Shown here piece after piece: positions 17,511-25,691 of a stretch of DNA of 41,813 bases (its first letter is position 1; the number at the start of each line of letters is the position of its first letter). Under the pieces are notes generated by a model. That model was not told the DNA's origin. It searched no databases and saw only the letters and a program-made list of their open reading frames with translations. The DNA is from Dawidia soli (GTDB lineage: Bacteria; Bacteroidota; Bacteroidia; Cytophagales; Cyclobacteriaceae). The DNA is taken from NCBI RefSeq assembly GCF_018598185.1, contig NZ_JAHESC010000057.1:1-41813 (forward strand), given 5' to 3'. Position numbers and translations under genes: made by a program.

Positions 17511-17534
17511 CTTGCATCGTAACGATTATGCAAG
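17511..17534. promoter_or_regulatory. Inverted repeat, candidate operator of the HsdS/HsdM-like operon
   Basis: Perfect 7-base arms CTTGCAT (17511-17517) and ATGCAAG (17528-17534) around a 10-base centre. A second half-match, ACGATTA at 17522-17528 and TAATCGT at 17551-17557, overlaps it. A possible -7 element TACATTTC (17496-17503) lies 8 bases before the repeat, so a bound protein would cover the transcription start. The hsdS-like ATG is at 17565. The divergent Xre regulator is the obvious candidate to bind. Confidence 0.45.
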
Positions 17535-17564
17535 TACATTGTTGAACCGTTAATCGTCATCGGC

Positions 17565-18170
17565 ATGCGTCCTGAAGAAAACCTACCCTCTGTTTTATCC
17601 GGTATATGGGCCGGCTATTCCTTTCGAAGCAAACTGTCACACACCCCTGGCGGCAATGCGCACGTACTGCAGATGAAAGACCTCGAAGATCACTACTCCC
17701 GCGTCGGCACATCGCTTACCTGCATCCGCACAGACACGGTGCCTGACAAGTTCCTGCTGCACGCCGGCGACGTGCTCTTCCTGGCAAAAGGCGCCAACAA
17801 CTATGCCCTTGCCTATACACCGGTCTTGCCGCGCGTGATACCGGCTTCGGCATTTTTTATTCTTCGCCCGAACCTACAAAAGGTCGACCCGGGCTACCTG
17901 GCCTGGTATATCAACCAAGCCCCGGTACAACAATACCTCAAAGCCCACGCCGTGGGCAAACATACACCCAACATCAACAAAGATGTGCTGGCTCGGATCA
18001 CCTTGCCGGTGCCGCCCCTGGCACGCCAGCAAACCATCGCCGCCATCGACAGGCTTCGCCGGGAAGAAATGCTTTTGCTTCGCACGATCCAGGCGCGACG
18101 CGCCGAGCTGATCGCCCGGCAATTATTAACCGCTGTGTCAACCCCCGCCGCCGATGGACCTCGCCCGTGA
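17565..18170 (+). CDS. Half-size type I specificity subunit (HsdS-like, one TRD)
   Basis: A 201-residue protein with one target-recognition domain and one conserved helix instead of the two of a full HsdS (about 400 or more). Typical features are LLHAGDVLFLAKGANN (about 65-79), a beta-rich ASAFFILRP, GYLAWYINQAPVQQYLKAHA, then NINKDVLARITLPVPPLARQ and a C-terminal helix QTIAAIDRLRREEMLLLRTI. Single-TRD subunits can dimerise to give a symmetric recognition site. It overlaps the HsdM-like gene by 17 bases, so the two are coupled. Whether it is a remnant or a working half-subunit cannot be decided here, but the frame is intact with no sign of truncation at either end. Confidence 0.85.
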   Translation: MRPEENLPSVLSGIWAGYSFRSKLSHTPGGNAHVLQMKDLEDHYSRVGTSLTCIRTDTVPDKFLLHAGDVLFLAKGANNYALAYTPVLPRVIPASAFFILRPNLQKVDPGYLAWYINQAPVQQYLKAHAVGKHTPNINKDVLARITLPVPPLARQQTIAAIDRLRREEMLLLRTIQARRAELIARQLLTAVSTPAADGPRP

Positions 18171-20022
18171 CCGGACGCCCGACGGCGCTGCGCGCCACCG
18201 CGTGCTCTGGCGCGTCTATAAACGAATGGCGCAAGCCTATACCTTTCCCCTCAGCTTACAGTATACCGTAGCGCTCCTGCTGCTGCGAACGATCAGCGCG
18301 GGCTGGCACACACAACGGGAAATATACAGACGACAGTATGGCGCGGACAGCGCCCAGGTGGCACGCATGATGGCACTCTACCGGTTTCAACTGCCGGAGG
18401 AATGTTCATTCGAATACTTGCTGCGACACCGCGGCGACGACGACATCGCCACGCGGGTAACGGCGGCCCTGCGACAAGCCGATGCCAGTAACCCCGAGAC
18501 ACTGCACGGTATATTCCGGGATGTGGACTTCGACGATCTCAAGCCCGGGGCCACGGGCACCGCCGCAGAGACCGTGCGGCCCATCCTGCTATACCTGTCT
18601 CGTCCTGTGTTTGATACCGAGGCCGGTACAGCCTGTCAATACCTGTTCGAGAAACTGGCGCCCGCGCGTGAGAACCTGCATAAAGCGTTGTTTGTACCGC
18701 CGGCGGTCGCCCACCTGGTGGCGCTGTTGGCCGCCCCACGCGCAGGCGAGCGTATCTGCGACCCGGTATGCGGTTATGGCGCGCTGCTGATCCCGACCGT
18801 GCTGCATACACGCACCGCGCAGGGCCGCCCGTCGCCCGACTTTGCAGCCTACGGCCAGGAACACCATGACAGCGGCTTCCGGCTGGCGCGTATGCACACA
18901 CATCTTTACGGCCTGGCCGGTGTGCGGCTGGAGCCGGCGAGCAGTATTACCGATCCACGTTTTCAGGAAGACGGTGCGCTGACAAAATTCGACGTGGTCG
19001 TTGCCAACCTGATGCTGCCGTTGGAACACTGGGGACATACCGAAGCACGAACCGACCCGCACCAACGGTTCCGGCACGGGCTTCCCCCCAAAAGCAAGGG
19101 CGATTATGCATACGTACAGCATATCCTGGCCACACTGGCACCGGGCGGCCGCGCCGTGATCCTCGTCGCGCAGCAAATGCTATCGCGCGCTGGGGCAGAG
19201 GCCGGGATCCGCCGGGCGCTGGTGGAAGCGAACGTGATCGACGCCGTCGTGGCGCTGCCGGCCAACTTGTTTCCCGACACGCCGGTATCGACCGCAGTAC
19301 TGATCCTCCGGCCGTCGCGCAGACGGCACGGGATCCTCTTTATCGATGCCCGTCAACACTACCAACCGGGCCGCAAACAATCCGTATTGCAGCCGGAAGA
19401 TATTACGCGTATCACCGCGGCGTATGTACGCTATAAAGACGAGCAAGATGTAGCGGTGTGTGTTCCGCCGGAAAAGATCGCCCGGAACAACTTCAATCTG
19501 ACCATAGCGCCTTATATGCATCCCGAAGTGCCGACGGCGACGGGCGGCGTCGCATTGTTACAGCAAGAGCTTCACCGCCTGGACCGGGAATTACTCCAGA
19601 CACGCCATGCACTGGATGCATTGCTGACCGGGCTTTGCGATGACTGCGACAATACCCCTATACCAACCGTGCCCTATGCGTATCCGCCGGAGAGCGAAGA
19701 GATCGAAGACACACATCTGCCGTATGGCGGCATGAGTGCCGATCGTTTTGCCCGCGCCATCCGGCGCGTGGTGCCACAGGCTTCCGACCGCATGGTATCG
19801 GCCGTGGGCGAGGGAGTACGGGGCGTGTACCACCGGCGCATTATACGGGACTGGGAGACCAATGCCGACTGGCAACGCGAGACGGACGGCGCCATCGAGC
19901 ATCTGTTATATACGCACGCACTGGATGAGGGTCTGCCGCTGACAGCCGCCGCGCGCGATGCCATCCGGACCGCGTGCCGGGAAATTGCGACACGTTTTTT
20001 AGGACGACGGCACCGGGCATAG
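18154..20022 (+). CDS. HsdM-like N6-adenine methylase with altered catalytic motif
   Basis: A 622-residue protein. The helical HsdM N-terminal domain (about 15-175) precedes the methylase core: FVPPAVAHLVALL in the motif X position, motif I DPVCGYGALLI (203-213), AYGQEHHDSGFRLARMHTHL, and RFRHGLPPKSKGDYAYVQHI (about 305-324), all as in HsdM. The catalytic NPPF is instead NLML (285-288, FDVVVANLMLPLEHWG), losing both prolines and the aromatic that hold the flipped adenine. Motif I keeps GxG, so S-adenosylmethionine may still bind. After the core, a tail of about 90 residues (DRFARAIRRVVPQ, IIRDWETNADWQRETDGAIE) resembles the helical C terminus of HsdR proteins. No HsdR follows; the next gene is a lipid kinase. 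Probably an inactive methylase used for DNA binding (inference). Confidence 0.83.
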   Translation: MDLARDRTPDGAARHRVLWRVYKRMAQAYTFPLSLQYTVALLLLRTISAGWHTQREIYRRQYGADSAQVARMMALYRFQLPEECSFEYLLRHRGDDDIATRVTAALRQADASNPETLHGIFRDVDFDDLKPGATGTAAETVRPILLYLSRPVFDTEAGTACQYLFEKLAPARENLHKALFVPPAVAHLVALLAAPRAGERICDPVCGYGALLIPTVLHTRTAQGRPSPDFAAYGQEHHDSGFRLARMHTHLYGLAGVRLEPASSITDPRFQEDGALTKFDVVVANLMLPLEHWGHTEARTDPHQRFRHGLPPKSKGDYAYVQHILATLAPGGRAVILVAQQMLSRAGAEAGIRRALVEANVIDAVVALPANLFPDTPVSTAVLILRPSRRRHGILFIDARQHYQPGRKQSVLQPEDITRITAAYVRYKDEQDVAVCVPPEKIARNNFNLTIAPYMHPEVPTATGGVALLQQELHRLDRELLQTRHALDALLTGLCDDCDNTPIPTVPYAYPPESEEIEDTHLPYGGMSADRFARAIRRVVPQASDRMVSAVGEGVRGVYHRRIIRDWETNADWQRETDGAIEHLLYTHALDEGLPLTAAARDAIRTACREIATRFLGRRHRA

Positions 20023-20067
20023 TTTTTTATCGATACCCATTCGTCAATCGACTGTCCCTGAAAATCC

Positions 20068-20943
20068 ATGAAAATACTTTTTGTGATCAATCCCGCCTCC
20101 GGAAATAAAAATACCGACAAAGCCATTTTGCGCATCCATACGTTGGCGGTCGAGCTGGGATTCGACTTTAAGTTTATGTATACCACGGGCGTAGAAGACG
20201 ACGACGCCCTCCAGGAACAGCTCTACGCCTATAAACCGGACCGGATCATTGCCGGCGGCGGGGACGGCACACTCCAAATGGTGGCACGCAATATACTCGA
20301 TCTGAATATCCCGTTTGGTGTGTTGCCGTTTGGCTCGGCCAACGGCTTTGCCACGGCCGTCGGCATCCCGGCGAACCCGCTCGATGCCGTCGAGGCAGTG
20401 ATCCGCGCGGAACGCACACATCCGCTGGACCTGTTGAAGTTCAACGACGAACATTTATGTATACATTTAGGTGATATCGGCATCAACGCGCTGATGGTAA
20501 AAGAATTTTCCGAAGATGAATCGCGCGGAATGCTGGGTTATGCCAGGCACCTGATCGCTTCCATGCAGGCCACGCCGCTGCTGCACTATACCATCAAAAC
20601 ACCCGAGCAGGAATATAGCAAAGAAGGTTACATGCTGGCATTTGCCAACGCACACAAATACGGCACCGGCATTCACATTTCCGAAGGGTCTGTATCAGAT
20701 GGAAAATTCGAGATATGCAACGTAGAACGGATCGCGCTGGACGCTGCGATCAAAGCCGGGCTTACGGCATTGAACGTCTTTATCGACAAGAATATGTTCG
20801 CCGATGTCATCTCCTGCCGCGAGGCCGAGATCAGCATCAGCGAGAAAGCCCATTTTCAGATCGACGGCGAGTATATGGGTATGACGGACCATCTGACCGT
20901 TCGCGTACTGGCCTCGGCCATTCCTTTGCTGATCCCCTCATGA
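20068..20943 (+). CDS. Diacylglycerol kinase-family lipid kinase (YegS/DgkB type)
   Basis: A 291-residue protein. It opens with MKILFVINPASGNKN, has the nucleotide-binding GGGDGT at 63-68, then FGVLPFGSANGFATAVGIP (the substrate/ATP loop), and the second-domain strands including IHISEGSVSDGKFEI and HFQIDGEYM near the end. These are the hallmarks of soluble DAG/sphingosine kinase-fold enzymes, which phosphorylate diacylglycerol to phosphatidic acid; other lipid substrates are possible. The stop overlaps the next start (ATGA), coupling it to an App1-type phosphatase that would act on phosphatidic acid. Confidence 0.92.
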   Translation: MKILFVINPASGNKNTDKAILRIHTLAVELGFDFKFMYTTGVEDDDALQEQLYAYKPDRIIAGGGDGTLQMVARNILDLNIPFGVLPFGSANGFATAVGIPANPLDAVEAVIRAERTHPLDLLKFNDEHLCIHLGDIGINALMVKEFSEDESRGMLGYARHLIASMQATPLLHYTIKTPEQEYSKEGYMLAFANAHKYGTGIHISEGSVSDGKFEICNVERIALDAAIKAGLTALNVFIDKNMFADVISCREAEISISEKAHFQIDGEYMGMTDHLTVRVLASAIPLLIPS

Positions 20944-21884
20944 GCAGCAAAAAGATACCGGTGCTGCTGAGCTTCTATGCCCTTTCAAACGGAAGGGAAG
21001 CCCTGATCTTTGGCCAGATCGCCACCACGCGGCTGAACGACCTGAGCTTTACGGAATACAGCCGCCGGCGTACGTTCCGCACGTTGTTCGCTTTGTACCG
21101 CACACGCCCCGTAGCGCATCTCGCCGTGACCTTGCATTTCGGCGAAGGAACGATCCCGGCAAAGACCGATGCCACGGGTGCGTTTTTCTTCAAACATCCT
21201 GTCGAACATGTGCCCAGCACGTTGCAACGCGTGACGCTGGCCGCGGGCGGCGAGGTAACGCTGCTGGAAGGCTTATACCTGCGCACCGTGCATCATGTCG
21301 TCAGCCCGATGGTGCTGGTGTCCGACATCGACGACACGCTGCTGCACTCGTTCATCCGGAACAAACTGAGAAAGCTGCGGACCCTGCTCTTTACGCCCAT
21401 GGAAAAGCGCGGGGCGGTTAAAAACATGCGCGAGCTGATGTCAGACGCCGCACAGCGGGGCGCCACGGTGCTATACCTCTCGAACAGCGAGCAGAACCTA
21501 TACCCCCTGATATACCGCTTCCTGCTCCACAACAAGTTCCCGGCAGGGCCATTGTTTCTAAAACAGCTACGTAAGCTCCGGGATGTGTTTTTATACCGGA
21601 AGGTAGGCGCGCCGGGGGTTCACAAGCTAAAGATGCTGGACCAGATCCTGTCGTTGTTTCCGGATAAACAATTTGCACTGGTCGGCGACAATACACAACT
21701 GGATCTATCGATCTATCTGACCGCCTCGGAAAAATACCCGGACAACATCCGGTACATCCTGATCCGGAAGGTGCGGCGGTCCTCCTCGGCCCAGGCGTTG
21801 ATAGAAAAGACGGAAGCCCGGCTACGGAAGCAAAACATCACCCTCTATTATGAGGAAAATTTACCTACCTCGTTGCGGTGGTAA
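20940..21884 (+). CDS. App1/DUF2183-type phosphatidate phosphatase
   Basis: A 314-residue protein from the ATG at 20940, overlapping the kinase stop as ATGA; an open frame extends to 20715 inside the kinase gene and is not used. The haloacid dehalogenase-type nucleophile motif is SDIDDT (128-133, D129 and D131), preceded by an N-terminal beta-rich domain (about 10-120). Further on are TVLYLSNSEQNLYPLIYRF, FPAGPLFLK, and KMLDQILSLFPDKQFALVGDNTQLDLSIY, as in the App1 catalytic family. Yeast App1 dephosphorylates phosphatidic acid to diacylglycerol. Paired with the upstream DAG kinase-family gene it could reverse that reaction. Confidence 0.88.
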   Translation: MSSKKIPVLLSFYALSNGREALIFGQIATTRLNDLSFTEYSRRRTFRTLFALYRTRPVAHLAVTLHFGEGTIPAKTDATGAFFFKHPVEHVPSTLQRVTLAAGGEVTLLEGLYLRTVHHVVSPMVLVSDIDDTLLHSFIRNKLRKLRTLLFTPMEKRGAVKNMRELMSDAAQRGATVLYLSNSEQNLYPLIYRFLLHNKFPAGPLFLKQLRKLRDVFLYRKVGAPGVHKLKMLDQILSLFPDKQFALVGDNTQLDLSIYLTASEKYPDNIRYILIRKVRRSSSAQALIEKTEARLRKQNITLYYEENLPTSLRW

Positions 21885-21887
21885 CAC

Positions 21888-22310
21888 TCAGCACTCTCCC
21901 TGGCGTAAGGCGACGATATTCTGCAGGCATTCCTGAATAAGTGTCTTCAACTGGGCAACGTACACAGGCTTCTGGATATAGCGAAAAGCGCCACCCTCGA
22001 GTGTTTCCCGACTGATGCTGTTTTCTGACGATGTGGAGATAATAACAACGGGTATGGTTTTTAGACGCTGATTTTGCTTGATTTCCAATAAACATTGGAG
22101 CCCATTCTTAACGGGCATGTTCCAATCGAGAAAAACAACATCGGGTAATGTCGACTTTGTGCATAACGTGTCGAGCAATGCATGCCCACTATCGACGAGC
22201 GTCAGTTGCAGGGAAGCATCGATCTCACTAAGCACTTCTTGAAAGAGGAAACGATCATCGGGGTCATCGTCTGCATAGTACACGTGCTTAATACTATAGA
22301 ACGATTTCAT
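21888..22310 (-). CDS. Stand-alone receiver domain (CheY-like) response regulator
   Basis: A 140-residue protein from the Met at 22310 (MKSFYSIKHVYYADDDPDDR). It is one receiver domain: acidic DDDPDD at 14-19, phosphorylation Asp62 in VVFLDWNMPVKNG, Thr/Ser in VVIISTSS and Lys in YIQKPVY. The DDDPDD opening is typical of the single-domain receivers of Bacteroidota that relay phosphate to or from hybrid kinases. There is no output domain. It converges on the phosphatase gene (ends 4 bases apart) and diverges from the NarL-type regulator. Confidence 0.92.
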   Translation of the reverse strand: MKSFYSIKHVYYADDDPDDRFLFQEVLSEIDASLQLTLVDSGHALLDTLCTKSTLPDVVFLDWNMPVKNGLQCLLEIKQNQRLKTIPVVIISTSSENSISRETLEGGAFRYIQKPVYVAQLKTLIQECLQNIVALRQGEC

Positions 22311-22498
22311 GGCGCGTAATGTTGAAGATGACGGCGAGAGATGTAGTGGTGATTCGGGCAACACGATCGATGGCACAAATTTTTAGATATAAATACGACA
22401 ACGCTACTATTCTATAGTTCAATGCACGGACAATTTATGTATGGTGTAAAGTCGTCGGTAAACAGTTTCAATATTAGATGGTTGCCCTCTGACATTCT

Positions 22499-22516
22499 AT
22501 CAGGGATTTCCCTGAT
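22499..22516. promoter_or_regulatory. Near-perfect palindrome upstream of the NarL-type regulator
   Basis: ATCAGGGA (22499-22506), TT, TCCCTGAT (22509-22516), followed by TTTT. The two-base centre means it would fold as a 7-base stem with a short loop. It lies between the divergent receiver and NarL-type genes, 76 bases before the latter. Either an operator for a dimeric regulator or a weak terminator. Confidence 0.4.
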
Positions 22517-22540
22517 TTTTACAACTATTTGTTCTATCGC

Positions 22541-22572
22541 TTGATCGAATTATCTCTACGATTCTACCTTTA
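22541..22572 (+). promoter_or_regulatory. Possible promoter of the NarL-type regulator operon
   Basis: TTGA at 22541-22544 and TACCTTTA at 22565-22572, 20 bases apart, approximate the TTG-N19-TAnnTTTG pattern with one mismatch. It ends 20 bases before the ATG at 22593. Confidence 0.35.
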
Positions 22573-22592
22573 AGGTTGTAATAAACAGTACG

Positions 22593-23270
22593 ATGCCCGA
22601 AAAGATTAAAGTATTCCATTTAGAAGATTATAAGATTATCCGGGATGGTGTCCGGTTTTTGTTAAACCAAGATAGCGAGTTGGAGGTAGTGGGAGAAGCC
22701 AAGCAAGGAGAGGAGCTTCTTAAAGTAATTGACGAGCAAGACATGGACATTCTGCTTCTGGATATCTATCTGGACGGAATGCAAGAGGTGCGGACCATCG
22801 ACGGATTCGAAATCTGCGAGATCGTGAGCAAGAAGTATCCGAAGATAAAGGTCGTAGCACACTCGGTGTACGACGATGCCGACCGCGTGGCACGGATCAT
22901 GAAGGCCGGCGCGATGGGCTTTGTATCAAAGAAAGCCGGGTACGAAGAACTGATCAAGGCGATCAAAGCCGTGCATGCCGACAAGAAATATATTTGCGTG
23001 GAGACCTCACGCAAACTCAAAAATATTAATAAATTCCTTGCCGGCATTGAAGACACCCTGCGGGGCGAGGATGAGTTCTTTTCCAAGCGCGAGCGCGAGG
23101 TGCTGGAGCTCATGGCAAAGGGGCTTTCGTCGCGGCGAATTGCCGAACAGTTATTCATTACGGAGAAGACAGTGGAGTCGCACCGGAAGAATATGGTGCT
23201 GAAAGCCAAAGTAAAGAATACGGCGGAACTCATTGCTTATGCATCCGCCCGTGGATTTTTGAAAGTGTAA
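22593..23270 (+). CDS. NarL/LuxR-family response regulator
   Basis: A 225-residue regulator. The receiver carries Asp57 in ILLLDIYLDG, followed by an insertion (MQEVRTIDGFEICE), VVAHSVYDDADRV and FVSKKAGYEELI. The C-terminal LuxR helix-turn-helix is FFSKREREVLELMAKGLSS, RRIAEQLFITEKTVESHRKN. The PAS histidine kinase begins 12 bases after its stop and is presumably its partner, although NarL-type regulators usually work with HisKA_3 kinases. Confidence 0.94.
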   Translation: MPEKIKVFHLEDYKIIRDGVRFLLNQDSELEVVGEAKQGEELLKVIDEQDMDILLLDIYLDGMQEVRTIDGFEICEIVSKKYPKIKVVAHSVYDDADRVARIMKAGAMGFVSKKAGYEELIKAIKAVHADKKYICVETSRKLKNINKFLAGIEDTLRGEDEFFSKREREVLELMAKGLSSRRIAEQLFITEKTVESHRKNMVLKAKVKNTAELIAYASARGFLKV

Positions 23271-23282
23271 TATTCTGTTCTT

Positions 23283-24374
23283 ATGCAGCTATCACCGGAG
23301 ACACAGCAGGCAGAGCCGTTTTATGACATCAAACGCATTGGCGGTCTTTCGCAGGATGGCGTTTTTGTCTACAAGTTGTCAGAAGGATCGTTTGACTACC
23401 TCAACGCCGCATTCACGGGGATTTTTGGTGTAACCCGCGACAACGTCATGGCGCAGTCGCGGCTGCTGCTGGACTTTGTTATGTCGGAAGACCGGCACTA
23501 CCTGCAACAGCGTTTTGCCGACCTGCTCGCCACCGGCAGCATCACCAATACCGAGTTCCGGATCCGGCTATCCAGCGGCGTGGTGAAACATATATCCTGT
23601 GATGCCTATCTGTGGGATGGAGCCGAATACGCCGTCGGCTTTGTCAAGGACGTGAGTCGTGTGAAAGAGCACGAGAACTACATGATCAACTACGGGGCCA
23701 AGAAGGACACGCTGCTGGATATGATCACGCACAACCTGCAAGGCCCATTGAGCCTGTCGGAGAATATCATTCAGCATGCGCAGAAGTCATACCAGGGCGA
23801 GCAGTACGAGGCCATCCACATGCACCTGCGTATGATCCAGGACATTACACGCGAGTGCATCGAGATCATCAACAACCTGCTGCGGGAAGAACACCTGGAG
23901 TCGGAGCACATTTTTGTCAAGAAGGGCCGCTTCGACATCCTGGAGAAGGTTGGCTCCACGTTGGAGAAACTTGTCGAAACCAACAAAGACAAGCAATTTC
24001 GCCTGATCACCAAGCTCGAGAACCTGTACATCAATGTAGACGGGGTGAAATTTTTCCAGGCGCTGCACAACCTGATCTCGAATTCCATCAAGTTTACGCC
24101 GGAGGGCGGCCAGATCGATATCATGGTGGAAGAGCTCGACAGCGACTTTACGATTACGGTGAAAGACAATGGCATCGGCATACCAGACCACCTGAAGGCA
24201 TTCTTATTCCAAAAAAATAACGGTAAAGGCCGGCTGGGCCTGAAAGGGGAGAAATCGGTTGGAATGGGCCTGCCGGTGACCAAAAAGCTTATCGAGCTGA
24301 TGAACGGCGAGCTGTGGTTTGAAAGTGTTGAAAACCGCGGGTCTTCATTCTTTATCCGGCTTCCCAAGGAGTAA
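23283..24374 (+). CDS. Cytoplasmic PAS-domain histidine kinase
   Basis: A 363-residue soluble kinase with no membrane segment. The PAS domain covers about residues 15-125 (DGVFVYKLSEGSFDYLNAAF, FRIRLSSGVVKHISCDAYLW). The dimerisation helix has phospho-acceptor His150 in LLDMITHNLQGPLSLSENI. HATPase_c shows the N box (NLISNSIKFTPEGG), G1 (DNGIGIPDHL) and G2 (SVGMGLPVTKKLI). The H box reads HNLQGP rather than the common HDLRNP or HELRTP, a variant seen in Bacteroidota. Probably one operon with the NarL-type gene. Confidence 0.9.
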   Translation: MQLSPETQQAEPFYDIKRIGGLSQDGVFVYKLSEGSFDYLNAAFTGIFGVTRDNVMAQSRLLLDFVMSEDRHYLQQRFADLLATGSITNTEFRIRLSSGVVKHISCDAYLWDGAEYAVGFVKDVSRVKEHENYMINYGAKKDTLLDMITHNLQGPLSLSENIIQHAQKSYQGEQYEAIHMHLRMIQDITRECIEIINNLLREEHLESEHIFVKKGRFDILEKVGSTLEKLVETNKDKQFRLITKLENLYINVDGVKFFQALHNLISNSIKFTPEGGQIDIMVEELDSDFTITVKDNGIGIPDHLKAFLFQKNNGKGRLGLKGEKSVGMGLPVTKKLIELMNGELWFESVENRGSSFFIRLPKE

Positions 24375-24437
24375 CACCGACGGCTTTCGAATTGCGGATT
24401 TGCGCCTTACGGGCGGGTATGCGATAATTGCACCCGT

Positions 24438-25640
24438 ATGCACATCACGCCCATTCACCCCGTTCGTTTCGGAACACCGCTTACAACGTCTGCAGTTAAA
24501 GTCATGTTGCTCGGCTCCGGTGAGCTGGGAAAAGAAGTGGTCATCGAGCTGCAACGCTATGGCGTTGAGGTCGTTGCCGTAGACCGGTACGAACATGCAC
24601 CGGCCATGCCGGTAGCCCACCGTGCATACGTCATTTCTATGCTGGACGGCCCGGCGCTACGCACGATCATCGAGCAGGAAAAACCCACCTTTATAGTGCC
24701 CGAGGTAGAAGCGATCGCCACAGAGACCCTGGTTGAGCTTGAACGTGAGGGCTTTAATGTCGTGCCGACGGCGCAGGCGGCCCGTCTGACCATGAACCGC
24801 GAGGGCATTCGTACCCTGGCCGCCAGGACCTTGCAGGTTAAAACTTCACCCTATGTTTTTGCCGTGACAAAAGAGGAATTCCTCGCGGCGGTACAATCGT
24901 TGGGCTTTCCGTGCGTGGTGAAACCGATCATGAGCTCGTCGGGCAAAGGGCAAAGCACCGTGCGACAGGCAGACCAGGTGGAGAAAGCCTGGCAATATGC
25001 GCAGGAGGGCGGCCGTGCCGGCAAGGGCAAAGTGATCGTCGAAGGCTTTATTGATTTTGACTACGAGATCACACTGCTCACGATCCGGCACAAGGATGGC
25101 GTTTCGTTTTGCGCGCCGATCGGCCACCGGCAGGAGCACGGCGATTACCAGGAGTCGTGGCAACCACACCCGATGTCGGCCCGGGCACTGGAACAATCGC
25201 AACATATCGCACGCCAGGTTGTCGACGCGTTAGGGGGATATGGATTGTTTGGCGTCGAGTTCTTTATTAAAGGGGACACAGTCTACTTCAGCGAGGTGTC
25301 GCCACGTCCGCACGATACAGGCATGGTGACGATGATCTCACAGGACCTGTCGGAGTTTGCGCTGCACGTACGGGCCATCCTCGGGTTGCCGATCCCGGTG
25401 ATCCGCCAGCTGGGGCCGTCGGCGTCGCGGGTGTTGCTGGTGCAGGGCGAATCCACGAACGTCGTGTTCACGGGCGTTGCCGAGGCGCTGGTGGAACCCG
25501 ATACGCAATTGCGGCTGTTCGGGAAACCCGATGTGCACGGCGAGCGCCGCATGGGCGTCTGCCTGGCCAAAGCCGACAGCATCGAGGCCGCCCGCGCAAA
25601 GGCCAATGCCATGGCCGGAAAAGTGCATTACAGTTTATAA
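24438..25640 (+). CDS. purT: Formate-dependent phosphoribosylglycinamide formyltransferase (PurT)
   Basis: A 400-residue ATP-grasp enzyme close to the family length. The N-terminal Rossmann-like start is [25 protein letters not shown], then [35 protein letters not shown], the ATP-binding loop [18 protein letters not shown] and the metal/substrate region [28 protein letters not shown]. PurT makes formyl-GAR from GAR, formate and ATP in purine synthesis, bypassing folate-dependent PurN. No other purine gene is near. Confidence 0.96.
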   Translation: MHITPIHPVRFGTPLTTSAVKVMLLGSGELGKEVVIELQRYGVEVVAVDRYEHAPAMPVAHRAYVISMLDGPALRTIIEQEKPTFIVPEVEAIATETLVELEREGFNVVPTAQAARLTMNREGIRTLAARTLQVKTSPYVFAVTKEEFLAAVQSLGFPCVVKPIMSSSGKGQSTVRQADQVEKAWQYAQEGGRAGKGKVIVEGFIDFDYEITLLTIRHKDGVSFCAPIGHRQEHGDYQESWQPHPMSARALEQSQHIARQVVDALGGYGLFGVEFFIKGDTVYFSEVSPRPHDTGMVTMISQDLSEFALHVRAILGLPIPVIRQLGPSASRVLLVQGESTNVVFTGVAEALVEPDTQLRLFGKPDVHGERRMGVCLAKADSIEAARAKANAMAGKVHYSL

Positions 25641-25691
25641 AAGATTCCCTTCGTTGTAAGAAATTGCCTGCCTTCCTGACTAATCACGATC

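Noticed and set aside
17565-20022. Working type I restriction-modification system
   Set aside because: No HsdR gene, single-TRD HsdS, and the methylase lacks NPPF; restriction cannot be expected and methylation is doubtful.
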